Positions 11,608-21,864 of a stretch of 64,000 nt of DNA are shown here, piece by piece. The stretch covers positions 5,392,308-5,456,307 of the forward strand of contig OU015495.1 in NCBI GenBank assembly GCA_907164885.2. Direction: 5' to 3'. The stretch comes from Dolomedes plantarius. Taxonomy: Eukaryota > Arthropoda > Arachnida > Araneae > Dolomedidae. Both the position numbers and the translations under genes were made by a program. Each line of letters opens with the position of its first letter. Within the stretch, counting starts at the first letter, position 1. Under the pieces are notes generated by a model. That model saw only the letters and a program-made list of their open reading frames with translations. It did no database searches and was not told the origin of the DNA.

Positions 11608-11850
11608 ATGAGTGTTGTAGAACAAAACCCTGCTGGAAATTTTCCTCGTGTAATTATGGTTCAGCAAATTGCGCCATTCGAAGCCACCTTTAATGGCGGC
11701 CCTTCAAGCCAATTCCTAAAGAAAATTGAGCATTACTTTCAGCAACAATGTACCCCAGAGGGGGATAAAATTAAAATTGCTCTAGCCGCTTTAAGAGGTA
11801 GTGCATATTAGTGGTACACGTGTATGAAAAGCAGTAATCTGATTTTTGAC
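11608..11850 (+). pseudogene. Gypsy-like gag, N-terminal part
   Basis: From ATG at 11608 the frame encodes about 67 residues (start MSVVEQ; later FNGGPSSQFLKKIEHYFQQQ and ALAALRGSAY) and hits TAG at 11809-11811. The frame then continues with WYTCMK and reaches TGA near 11848. In the next frame the sequence resumes as LTFEQQFLSVFP. This is the start of a Retrotrans_gag capsid domain, whose usual core has an A..LxGxAxxWY followed by a W..F..F segment. One nonsense codon and one frameshift therefore separate it from the 454-codon frame downstream. Confidence 0.7.
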
Positions 11851-11852
11851 TA

Positions 11853-13217
11853 TTGGTCATTTTGACTTTTGAGCAACAGTTTCTTAGCGTTTTTCCAAAG
11901 ACCTTTAATCAAAGTCAAATTGAAGCGAAAATTTATTCGCTAAGGCAACGTGAAGGTCAGTCTGCGTTACATTTTGCTATGGAAAAGATTTTCAAGTGCG
12001 AGGAATATCTAAAAGGGGTGACGGAAGCGGTAATCTTAAAAATAGTTATCCAACGTTTGAAGCCAAGTGTTCAAGATTTTTTAGATAATCAGAATATTTC
12101 AAGCAAGGTTACCCTCCTTCAAGCTTTAGGCAAACATGACAATAGGCATTTCTTCGCTACCCCGTACCCTCACCAAGGTACGAGAATTTTTATACACCCC
12201 CGCCAAAATTTTTCGCGAGTTTCAAACCAACAGCGAAACCAGTATCGCAGGCGAAATAATAGAAGCGCACGGCGTTACAATAAAATTAGTGCACTTAAAG
12301 TAAATAATATGCAAGCACCTTACGTGCACTGGCAAGTTGTTTTACATGATATGGTTCAACCTGTTGAAACTGTGTGGTCAAATGTATTAACTTGTCCGAT
12401 CAGTAATCATTATTTTGTGAATAGTGAAAGTCAGGGTATTTTTGTGGCTTATAATGAAAGTGAGTCTAGCTGGAATAATGCGGTAATTCCAGTGCAATTT
12501 CCTGAAAGTAGTGCCGATGCTAATGCTAGTGGTTTAGAAAATAAATCATCTGATACTTCTATTAATGCTATACCTGATATTTTAGATGATATTCACACAT
12601 CTGTTAATGAAGAAAATTTAGTAGATGATGAAGTATGTGTTACGGAAGTTAGTGAATACTTATTAGTTGACGACAAAAAAATTCTTCAAGTTGTTGAAAA
12701 ACATGAAACAAGCGGCGAACTCACTTGTAAACGTATCATAAATGGCGAGATAAAGCCAGTAACTGAACACATAGGTGCGGCATATAAGTTTGAAAAAATA
12801 GAATCTGCATTAAAATCTAATACCGATACAAGCAAAAGTACGAAGCAAAGTAAGGTGTGCACTACAAAAACTCTATCAAAAGATGAACGTGGCACACATA
12901 AGGTACACAAGGTTATGAAAAGGATAGATGACAATTCTAAAGCTCCTTTGCATAAGTACAGGAAACGCAAGATATCAGCCGCCCAGCAAGATTGGCCTCT
13001 TCCCAAGAGACCTCCTGTCCATCGTCAAGCCGGACCAGCGTCTCAGGATCAACGCCCTGCTGCACGAAGGATGACCACACGGTCAACGAATCCCTTTACT
13101 AGGACTGCGACCATCAAGAGAGGTTCCACGGAATGGACAGACTGGTGCAGGGAAGTTGCTGCTTTCATGAACAAGTCTGGTATCAATTCTCTTATTCTAT
13201 CCCACCCCCTTCAATAA
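11853..13217 (+). CDS. 454-residue retroelement protein: gag remainder plus unidentified region
   Basis: Residues about 5-95 continue the gag capsid domain (FEQQFLSVFP, then KIYSLRQREG, then ILKIVIQRLKPSVQDFL). Residues 122-141 are arginine-rich (RRRNNRSARR), like a nucleocapsid basic patch, but no CCHC knuckle is visible. From about residue 150 I recognise nothing: a Ser/Asp/Glu-rich stretch (about 190-330), a lysine-rich stretch, then a proline/arginine-rich C-terminus ending STEWTDWCREVAAFMNKSG. There is no protease or RT motif. The start ATG is simply the first in frame; the ancestral protein began at 11608. The long open frame despite the broken upstream gag may be chance or selection. 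Confidence 0.6.
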   Translation: MVILTFEQQFLSVFPKTFNQSQIEAKIYSLRQREGQSALHFAMEKIFKCEEYLKGVTEAVILKIVIQRLKPSVQDFLDNQNISSKVTLLQALGKHDNRHFFATPYPHQGTRIFIHPRQNFSRVSNQQRNQYRRRNNRSARRYNKISALKVNNMQAPYVHWQVVLHDMVQPVETVWSNVLTCPISNHYFVNSESQGIFVAYNESESSWNNAVIPVQFPESSADANASGLENKSSDTSINAIPDILDDIHTSVNEENLVDDEVCVTEVSEYLLVDDKKILQVVEKHETSGELTCKRIINGEIKPVTEHIGAAYKFEKIESALKSNTDTSKSTKQSKVCTTKTLSKDERGTHKVHKVMKRIDDNSKAPLHKYRKRKISAAQQDWPLPKRPPVHRQAGPASQDQRPAARRMTTRSTNPFTRTATIKRGSTEWTDWCREVAAFMNKSGINSLILSHPLQ

Positions 13218-13757
13218 AATCGAACCAAACTGGTTTGAATTTCCCCATTGTATATACTGTGTAAACATTTTGAGGGGAAGGGGTGAGCCACTGATAAAAA
13301 AAGGCATACTGTTGTTTTATAAATTTTTGAAGGGGACATGTAGTGACTAGAAAAAAAATACATACTGCATAATATAATAATTAACTAACTAACATACTAA
13401 CTTCACAAAACATAACACATGTGCATTATGAATTGGGGAAGAGTAGCTACAAACAGTCAAGAAATGTCATGCTGTGCAATTGTGTTGACACTTTTAACTA
13501 AACCAGATCTTCTAGGGCGCAGTTGGCCAGCCCAGTAACCGCAACCCTGCAAATCCACTGTTTGATGGTGTCACCTGGACCCTTCGGGGTTAGTTTTGTA
13601 AAATGGAAGTGGCGTTTTTCCCCCACACAACGTGTGGAAGGTTTTTTTGGCTTTGCCACCCATTATGTAAAAACTCAGACCAGCACGCGTTTTCAATTAG
13701 TTTACTGAAGCCGTTCAGATCTCAGTTACCTAATTTTTTTTGTTCGAGGGAGGCCAG
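13218..13757 (+). other. 3' untranslated interior and purine tract of the pol-less element
   Basis: No coding sequence was seen. The last bases before the 3' LTR (13745-13757, GAGGGAGGCCAG) are the likely polypurine tract for plus-strand priming. Confidence 0.6.
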
Positions 13758-14220
13758 TGTAAGGTATACACAAGATTCGATTCACAAGAATCGAACTTTT
13801 CAGTGAATGAATTAAAGAAGCTGCTTGAGATATGCTAATTTCGGCATACGCGCGTAGTATAAATACCATGCAGCGTCATTAATAAAAAAGGTTGTTAAGG
13901 TTGAAGAAAGGTTGTTAAGGTTGATAGATAAGCGAGAGGGAGCTACGGGGTAAGTATCTCCAGGTGTTATCCTGCGCTAGTGCTTAGGGGGCCCAAAGTT
14001 TTCGTGGCAGTACTGCTGGTTTGACTCTCTGCTGGTTTGTGAGTATTTGAAATGTGTGTTTCTATTGAATGTTAATGTATATATTCCGTACAAGTAGTAC
14101 GCATGCTTATTGCTGTAAAAGCAAATTCTATATGTGCAACGAATTCAATAAACATTGTTTCATGTATAAACTGTGTTTGCATCAAATTCATTTAGAGTAC
14201 CCCTTAGTATTTTCTCTATA
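13758..14220 (+). repeat. 3' LTR of pol-less element
   Basis: Same length and ends as the 5' LTR. Roughly 15 substitutions and no obvious indels separate the two. Confidence 0.9.
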
Positions 14221-14224
14221 GACT

Positions 14225-15320
14225 CCAGCACGCGTTCTTAACAAAGCCGCTCTAATTAAATTTCCTCTTTTATCAATATACATTTGACACTATTTTGTGG
14301 GTCATGATTTGTTTACGATTGTATTTAGATACGGCAGATCGTATGTTTTGTATACGATATTTTAGAAGATATAATCCGAAATTTTAGGCAGAATATATTT
14401 TAGAATCGATGTGTTTAGATAGGATCGATCGAAACGATACGATCATATTCCGATCGTATTGTTTCAGTAATTATTATAAATTAGTTAGAAATTTATTCAT
14501 TGACGCATCAAAGTTCAAAATATATATTTTGAATCTGATGATTATGGAAATATATTGAAATTGGGCTTCGTTTTTTTTATCGAAGTGATCGAAGATTTTA
14601 AGTGATCTGTTAGTAACAAGCATTTAACAGATTTCGCTGAATATGCTTAAAATCGAGATTATAACTATGAAAGGGCGAGATTATAGCTATATTTTTTATT
14701 CAACCCAGAGCATAACATGTTAGTTGCTACTAAGGAGCCCATAGCACTTCCAAAGGCATCATAATCCCTAATCTCTAACATTGTTTAAATCCGTTTCTCT
14801 ATATTTTTCACTTCACGTTTTGTTATTCCGTTATAATAATCTTATTCTATATCATAAAGTTTATATATTATAGACTTTAAATAAAACTTCAAATTATTTA
14901 CAATAATATATAAAATAAATCTTCAACAATCAATGAAAACGTAATTTTACAGGTGGGATACACTTAAGTATTAGCTATCCATTCAAATCAGTCTGCAATT
15001 TTTATTTCTGTATTTTTTGTCACCATAACAAAATTTTTTGAACCAATTGAACTGCATTGAGCGCAAATTAATTTAGCGTATTGTATTCTTATGCCTCTGT
15101 AACAGCACTGACGATAAAAAATAAAAAAATAAATTAAGTCATAAACAATTTCTTCAAAAGGAAAACTGTTGTTCAAAAATTTATTCGTAACTGCGGTCAC
15201 TTCTTAAGACGAATTATTTTTTAAAAAAATTTCCGATTTCAGTCTCATTCCAAACTCTAGAATTCATTGTTAGAAAATCCCAAGTTTTTCAACCACATAG
15301 AGCTCGTGAAGCAGAGAATG
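14225..15320. other. AT-rich spacer, nothing recognised
   Basis: Several ATACGATC/GATCGTAT-like words recur between 14330 and 14465, but no element structure was seen. Confidence 0.4.
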
Positions 15321-15324
15321 TAGG

Positions 15325-15540
15325 GTATTGTGTCTCAACCTGGGGGGGGGGGCGCTTCCCCCCTGGTAGTGCTGAGGGATATTCGGGGGTGGATGGTTAG
15401 CAAAAAAATGTGTGTTTAATGCATTTTTTACTAGTATTGCTTAAAGTTTTTAGACTTGGGGGGAGGGTCATAGGGTCTTAAGGTTATCTAGAGGGGGGGG
15501 GGGGTAAGGCCAGATACTAAAAGTTTGAGATTCCCTGATG
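15325..15540. mobile_element. Possible hAT MITE
   Basis: The left end TTGTGTCTCAACCTGGGG and the right end, reversed, CAGGGAATCTCAAACTTTT resemble the paired CAGTGTTTCTCAACC ends of hAT MITEs. Between them are long G runs (15341-15352, 15491-15504). The ends match only partly and no clean 8-bp duplication was found. Confidence 0.35.
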
Positions 15541-17239
15541 TCAGGAAAGGTTTAGTTGCGTTTATCTTAAATTATCTTCATTGACAAAACAACATCAGAT
15601 GCCTAAATTTCACTCTAAGTTTAACCACCTTGTATGGTAGATGGCCTAGAAAAAAATCATATTTTTAATGGCACTACACCTTAGTTTTACAGAACGACTC
15701 TGGTGCCCTACGTTCCCTTTTATAGGTATTCTAAAACACGGTGACATTTGTGTGTAGCTTTAATAAGCCAAAAATTTGAACAAGGAAATTTTTTGACATG
15801 TCCTGATTTATCATGTAAAATGTTTTGATTTATCATTGCAAAGGAGGCAAGGGATTCTTGTTATTATTTGGTGATAACAAAACTGATATACTGCTGTCAT
15901 AGTCATTATTTATAATAATACTAGCAGGAAATGCCACAAAAATAGCATACAGAGAATGTAAGAAATAGATAATTTTATCCTTTACTTTTCTTTGAAATGT
16001 ATAATGCAAGGACAAATTGCTATATGATATCTTGAACAAATGAACAAGCATCCAGTCTAGAATCCTGTAGCGAGGGACTTAGATATCATGCTGATTGTTT
16101 TCTAGTTTAAAAGTATTTCTTGTTGGCACACATAAAGTAAACGTCGTAGGGAGAAGTAAGAAAGAATTTAAAAGGGAACAGGAAAAACAATAGAATCCAG
16201 ATGGACTGTTTAAGCCCATTGCAAAATGAAGCTAGAATAGTTATAGAGTTTTAGTTTGAAGGAGTAAGAATTAAATTATGGGGAATAAGGCCATAGATGT
16301 TAAGGAGTTTATTCTTTAAACCATAATAACCTACCTTTCTGTAACATTCATGTCCAAACATAGCTCCTCAATTATAAAATTACTTTAAATTACTAGTGTT
16401 TTAGTGTAATGTTTTATTCCACTGTTGAACGGAAAAATGTCATTTACTTCAAAAAACGATACTGATTTTCTCCAAGTGCAAAAGTTTTACGTTAATATAA
16501 AACTATAAAATTTAAAATATAAGCATTTCTTTAAAAAATTTTAAAATACTATTTGCTAAAATTTAGACTTCTTTTTTACACAAACGTATTTTAAAAACCT
16601 TTTCATCTGTATATATGGTCTTATCTTCATTTAATTGATGGCCAATAACATTAATTGCCAATGTATTATTTTGTTTAAAAACTGAACGTGCCTTAGAGCG
16701 TGGCTTATACTTTTTAATGACATTCATGTTTACCCTTTAAAAATTTAAAGATAAAAAAATTTGTTTATTACCATAAATGTTTAAAAACAATTAGAGAACT
16801 GATATTTTGAGAATTGGGTAATACTGGTTTAACATAGTTAAAGAATGTTGCCTCATTTTTACTGAATACTAATAGAATACTCTATCAGAAATCGTTGTAT
16901 TAAATTAGGAATAGTTATAATGTAAAATACACTGCCCAACAATATCTTATACTAAACAGAAAATGTTTGTTCTTTTTAATAGGACATTTATTAAGAGGTA
17001 AAGTAAAAATGGTGAGTATAGATTGATTCTGCACTGGAGAAAAATTAAAGCGAAAACTATCGAATCGGTTATCGATATAAAGTTTAACAAACACAATACA
17101 TTTTTCTTCTCTGAGGTCTTCGAAGTAATATGTCATGTGATGCTATATATAGAAGAGAATAAAATAAGGATAAACAATTCCTTATTTAATTGCCAAAGGA
17201 ATGACACTGTTTGCTTTCAAAAGTAAAACATTTATTGAA
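15541..17239. other. AT-rich spacer, nothing recognised
   Basis: Only short AT-biased frames occur. No paired ends or RNA genes were seen. Confidence 0.45.
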
Positions 17240-17241
17240 TA

Positions 17242-18768
17242 CACTGGTGTAAGAAATTAAGAGAATTTGCAGACTTAGTCGATTATCTCTAGAACTACTG
17301 TACAGATTTTAATGAAATTTGATATGTATATACATTGATACAATACAAAACAAATAACCATTCAATAACTGTAATATACACGCATGATCGTGCGTAACAC
17401 TCGTTTGAGTCGGAAGGAATGAAACAGCGGTTGCAGAATAAACAAAAAACATGGGGTTAATAGATGGGTTAATAGGGAGTATGGTCCCCTCTTACAGATA
17501 TACAGGTCTCGCAGCATGATTTCATACTTGAAAAAAGGCAGTTTATCATTTCCTGTGGCAATTGGTCCCACTCGTTCAGCAACGCTGTTTTCATTCCCTG
17601 GATGGTTCTCGGAGGGGGGTTGCGAGTTGCAATTGCCCTCCCCATAGTATACCAGACATGCTCTATAGGGTTAAGGTCTGGAGATCTGGCTGGCCAATCC
17701 ATCCGGCGAATATCCTCACTCTCTAGAAATTCGTCGACCAGAAGAGCTCTATGTGGCCTCGCGTTATCGTCCATTAAAATGTACTCAGGGCCAACTGCAC
17801 CCCTGAAAAGGCGAACATAGGGCTCCAAGACCTCATCCCTATACCTCACACCAGTCACAGTGCCTCTTTCAAAGACATGGAGAGGTGTGCGGCCATACAA
17901 CATGATGCCTGCCCAGACCATTAAACCTACTCCGCCATAATGGTCGATTTCGCGGACATTGGAGGGTAGGTAGCGGGTCCCTGGTTCTCTCCATATGAAC
18001 GTACGGCGAGAATCGGTGATTAGGCTGAACTGGGACTCATCAGTGAAGAGAACGGTCGCCTATTGATCCATACTCCAATCTCAATGCTCTCTGCACCATG
18101 ATAAACGGATTCTCCTGTTCGTAGAAGTGAGCGGGACGCAAACAGCAGATCTTCTTGCAAACAACCCTCTCTCATGAAGTCTTTTGGAAACAGCCACCCT
18201 TGACACACGGGTTCCTGTGGCTGCATACAAGTCACGAGAGAGCTGAGAAGCGGTAGCACTCCTGTTACGCCTCGATAAAATCGACAAATGGAGATCTTCT
18301 CTGGCCGTCGTGGCTCTTGTACGACCTTGCCCAGGCTTTCTCTCGATGGATCCGGTATCCTGGAACTGTTTCCATAAGTTACACACGACGCTGGGCGTTA
18401 AATTGAACTCACTACAAATTTGGACTTGATATTGGCCTTCTTCTAGCCTCTACACAATTCGCCACCTCATTCCATCATCTAAACGTCGGTGGTTACTCAT
18501 TTTTACTGTTACATTTGAAATTAACCGATTGCTGCAAAATAACACCGAGAAATTCGCCGAGGTGTGCTACCGAATGGAATGCGTCTTAACTTACGCACGC
18601 TTATAAAGCCTGTTTCTATACTGGCTCCGCCTACACACACGTGTACGCTTACGTATTTGAAGTACAAGATTTGCAATTTTGTCTAGAAGCAGTGGTTTTA
18701 CATTCAGTTCAGTTCTTTTCATGAAATTCGATAAAATATGCAAATTTTCTTAATTTATTTCACCAGTG
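17242..18768 (-). mobile_element. Full-length Tc1 element, inactivated
   Basis: The ends read CACTGGTGTAAGAAATTAAG and, reversed, CACTGGTGAAATAAATTAAG, flanked by TA at 17240-17241 and 18769-18770. Total length of 1527 bp and a single minus-strand gene are normal for Tc1. Leader and trailer are about 270 and 225 bp. Confidence 0.9.
17469..18500 (-). pseudogene. Tc1 transposase, DD34E, three nonsense codons
   Basis: A single reading frame of about 344 codons runs from ATG at 18500 to the stop at 17469, broken only by in-frame stops at 18450-18452, 18081-18083 and 18060-18062, with no frameshift. Order: N-terminal helix-turn-helix (MSNHRRLDDGMRWRIV onward), GRTRAT linker motif, second helix-turn-helix, then the DDE domain. 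Catalytic residues are visible as TDESQF, MDDNARPH and NPIEHVW, with 34 residues between the second Asp and the Glu, the classical Tc1 spacing. The enzyme would cut and paste DNA at TA sites. Point nonsense mutations only imply fairly recent decay. Confidence 0.9.
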
Positions 18769-19162
18769 TATATGGAAATACCAGCAGCGACATATGAAAA
18801 AATATTTCCTACGGTTCATATTTTTTTAGTGAGTTGTTTATGGGCAATATATAGTTAAATACCCTTCTATAAAATCTAGTTGGATATATTACAGATAGTA
18901 TATATTTGAATTGTAAACTTTTCTGGACTTCGTGGAGCAAATAAAACAGTTAAACGTTTAAAAATTGTGTAAGTCGAACTTTAGCAATTAGCGAAAACTG
19001 ACTTTCTAGATTCTCTATTGAAAGGATGTTACGATACTTGTTAACAATATTTACAGCCTCCTGTAACTGTAGGAAATATTTCCGAAAGTCATGATGACGT
19101 TTTGATTTAGATTGCCGAAATGGTCATACTGTTTATGGCTGAATATTATGAGTGGAGTGTAT

Positions 19163-20322
19163 ATGAGAGGAGGGTATTATGGAATACCATTTACATTTCT
19201 AAAAATAACTTTACTGCTTTTTGAATAAAAATCCCCAAATCATTATGATTGCATACTATAACTAATTGTAATGAACTGTCACTTGTAAAATAATACTATT
19301 TATTTTGTTGTTATAAAAAAATATTTTAAAAGGCAGTTACAAATGGAGGTTAATATGAAATAGTCGAGTAATATGGAATAGGTGGTTTAAACCATTGAAA
19401 AACTAATTATACTTCATAAAATATAATTATTTTTAAGGATAAAAACCATATTTTTAAGATTATGGGCATGTCATATCTGCTTCTAGTCTATTTACAAAAG
19501 TCACAGATATAATCTACTTTCTCTGCCCCGATACATTCAAGGTGAGCCCCAGAAACAGCTGAAGCATTGAATCCAAATATCCCCTTGTTGATCATCGAAG
19601 AATTTTCCGTTACACATGATATATTCAGTGTCTTTGTTTCCCAGTTCTTCAGTTGATGGCATGAAGTCCATTACAGATGATACACCAGAATGGAACGATT
19701 CATCGCTGCTAACACAGGAGTCATCTCTAGTAGGTTTAGGTCTAGAAGGTCGGTCTAAGTTTAATTTCTTAACAGGGGGTCTTTGAATGTTCGGTTTCTT
19801 TTGTTGTTTTGAAGTTTCTGGTTCCTTCTTTATGTCCTTTTCTTTCAGTTCATCCTCTAACTCTTTATTTATATGGGGAGTAGGTTATTACAGAAGATCC
19901 AGCTTTCCTGCTTTTAAGGGGATTATGGAATACCTAGTATTCCATAATACCCGACACGCCATCATGGTACATAAACCTTAAAAATGATGGACAAAACATT
20001 GTCAGCTAAAAAACGACCACAGTATAACAAACTACAATTCTTTTAGTGTACATTATGCTTAACATAGATGTTCAAGTAATATGTGTACTAGTAGGTTAAA
20101 ATGTTTGAAAACTTACCTGAAAAACTCTTGCAAATCACAAAACACATTTTGATCTCTAGCGAGTGGTACGACAACAACAAGCGGTCAACTCTCAGTGCAC
20201 TGCATCACGAGAGTCTTTCTTGAATAGTTCATGGTATTCCCACATGATAGCAGCACCAAACAGAGCCAAAACCTCGGTATTCCATATTACCCGACTATTC
20301 CACAATACCCTCCTCTCCTCTA
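19163..20322 (-). mobile_element. pogo-like element with repeated terminal motif
   Basis: The left end contains GAGGAGGGTATTATGGAATA and the right end, reversed, GAGGAGGGTATTGTGGAATA. The motif GGRTATTATGGAATA recurs at 19172, 19365 and 19920 in one direction and at 19937, 20278 and 20294 in the other. A CAG/GTAAGT splice donor on the minus strand lies near 20116. The transposase tail at 19488-19870 carries a PHD-like finger as in some pogo elements. The exact termini and the target duplication are uncertain. Confidence 0.6.
19488..19870 (-). pseudogene. pogo-type transposase C-terminus with PHD-like zinc finger
   Basis: The minus-strand reading begins with charged sequence (KELEDELKEKDIKKEPE), continues through KKPNIQRPPVKKLNL and SCVSSDESFHSGVSS, and ends with a Cys/His cluster: YIMCNGKFFDDQQGDIW, then QCFSCFWGS, and after a one-base frameshift AHLECIG...YICDFCK and stop. 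This C-x-(loop)-W-x-x-C-x-x-C...AHxxC...CDFC order is the PHD-like finger found at the C-terminus of many insect pogo transposases. The DDE and N-terminal domains are missing. Confidence 0.6.
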
Positions 20323-20566
20323 AATAACAATAAAGTGTATATTTATTGCAATTAAATGAGGCATTTTCTAATCTTTAGAAATTAAGTTTTATAACTTTAC
20401 TGTTAAATTACTCATAAATGAAGGTCATATTTTTAACAAAAGCCTCTATTTCATAACATCTACATTGTATGAAAGCAATACTTTGTAAATATCTGAAAAA
20501 AATTACAGTTGTTTTTCTTATTCCCATAATAAGGGGTTCTTTATTATTTTACGATATGAAATAATA

Positions 20567-21862
20567 CAGAGGCTGTTCACACATTTTTTAGACGATGTAT
20601 ATTGTATTCACAAAACTAAATTACATAAAATTCTTGTGTTTTAAATGTTCTATTTGACATCCCTTATTCTGAACTATCTTTCGACACCGCAATTTCCAGG
20701 ATAATAATGCCTTTTGAAGGGTCAGAGGAGGTATTCTATCCCATTCCTCCTGAACAGCTTTCCAGAGTCCTGTAAGTGTTTTGGGACGACGTTTGGATAA
20801 TGCAGATTTTAAAAGTCCGAAAGCACAAAAATCTATAGGTGATACATCGGGAGATTTAGTAGGGATATCAGTGAAGGCCTTGATACCAGTTTTTTGTTCC
20901 ATTTCTTTTAGGAAATTTACAGTGGATTTTGATGTGTGACTGCTAGCTTTGTCCTGATGGAGTCTCACAGATTGATGGCACTGTGGGTAAAGCGATGGTA
21001 TTTCATTCAGAAAAATTGGTGATAAAATATGTGCCTGATAGTATTTGGAGTTAATCTTGACATTTTTTTCCACTCTCTTTATTTTTAACTGGCCATTATA
21101 AGAAAAACGAGCAACAATCATGAATCCCTTAGAAAAACTTTCTTTCGATTCTTTGAACCATGAACTTAAATTTTTTTCTCCCCTTTTATGATAATAAATG
21201 GCTCTTTTTTTGTTGCAATCATTTAAATACACCCATGATTCATCTATTGTGACAATTGTTTTCCATTTTTCTTTGGATAAGTGTTTCTCATATAGAATTC
21301 TGCAGCGTGTCCTGCGTTCAGCGATATGATTTGGAAGAAGACGATGCACATTGCGTTTTTTCGCTTTCTTAAGATTTAAATCAACGTTTATCATTTTGTT
21401 TACAGTGGACACCGAGCATTTTAATGTTTTTTCCACTGTCCTTTGACTAGGGGGATTTTCTTTTAACATTAAACAACGTACCTTTGCAATAGTCGAAGAT
21501 GTCCGTTTTTTCATTGGATACTTGTTTGGAAATTTTGTCCCACTTGAGGCTCCAATTTGACGTTTTTTTCCTTTCTTGTTGACGATATTACCTATCGACG
21601 CTTTAGATATCACAAAACCATGACTCTCACATCGTTTTTGGATAACGGAGTATGCATATTTCTCTTCGGAAAGAGCAGAAATGTAGCCTTCGAACCACTG
21701 CTTTGTTAAAAACGCCATTTTGAATAAAAACAAAACTTTCAAGCCGTAGACGATAATTTTGACTTTTAAAAACATAGTACAATTGCAATTATTTCTTTTG
21801 CAGCAAACGAATTTTTATTACCGCTTACCAAAATCGTCTAAAATATGTGCGAACAGCCTCTG
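20567..21862 (-). mobile_element. Intact Tc1/mariner-type element with DD39D transposase
   Basis: The 30-bp ends CAGAGGCTGTTCACACAT... and, reversed, CAGAGGCTGTTCGCACAT... differ at about two positions. TA precedes the left end (20565-20566); the right flank reads CA, perhaps a mutated TA. Length is 1296 bp. One uninterrupted transposase frame fills the interior, 54 bases from one end and 144 from the other. It may be autonomous. Confidence 0.85.
20621..21718 (-). CDS. Transposase, Tc1/mariner superfamily, DD39D
   Basis: A 365-residue protein from ATG at 21718. An in-frame ATG at 21775 would add 19 hydrophobic residues unlike a transposase start, so I prefer the inner one, which opens MAFLTKQWFEGYISAL. 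A first helix-turn-helix lies at about residues 15-47, and a second at about 88-110 (PSQRTVEKTLKCSVSTVNKM). The catalytic triad is D159 (TIDESWVY), D256 (LHQDKASSHTS) and D296 (SPDVSPIDFCAFG), with 39 residues between the second and third Asp. The last residue is Asp, not Glu. A basic cluster (KKAKKRNVHR, about 117-126) could serve nuclear import. The enzyme should excise and insert the element at TA. No stop or frameshift is present. Confidence 0.9.
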   Translation of the reverse strand: MAFLTKQWFEGYISALSEEKYAYSVIQKRCESHGFVISKASIGNIVNKKGKKRQIGASSGTKFPNKYPMKKRTSSTIAKVRCLMLKENPPSQRTVEKTLKCSVSTVNKMINVDLNLKKAKKRNVHRLLPNHIAERRTRCRILYEKHLSKEKWKTIVTIDESWVYLNDCNKKRAIYYHKRGEKNLSSWFKESKESFSKGFMIVARFSYNGQLKIKRVEKNVKINSKYYQAHILSPIFLNEIPSLYPQCHQSVRLHQDKASSHTSKSTVNFLKEMEQKTGIKAFTDIPTKSPDVSPIDFCAFGLLKSALSKRRPKTLTGLWKAVQEEWDRIPPLTLQKALLSWKLRCRKIVQNKGCQIEHLKHKNFM

Positions 21863-21864
21863 CA

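Larger units (their letters stand above)
11012..14220 (+). mobile_element. pol-less LTR retrotransposon
   Basis: Two 463-bp LTRs bound a 2283-bp interior, and GACT is duplicated on the outside (11008-11011, 14221-14224). The interior starts one base after the LTR with a tGGCGCCCGAAAG-like primer site and ends with a GAGGGAGG purine tract. It encodes a broken Gypsy-like gag start and a 454-codon frame, but no protease, reverse transcriptase, RNase H or integrase. The LTRs differ at about 15 sites by eye (about 3 percent), so the insertion is not new. It must have moved in trans. Confidence 0.85.

Noticed and set aside
12686..13006. 106-codon frame antisense to the 454-residue retroelement protein
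   Set aside because: Shadow of the plus-strand frame; Cys/Leu-rich with no family features.
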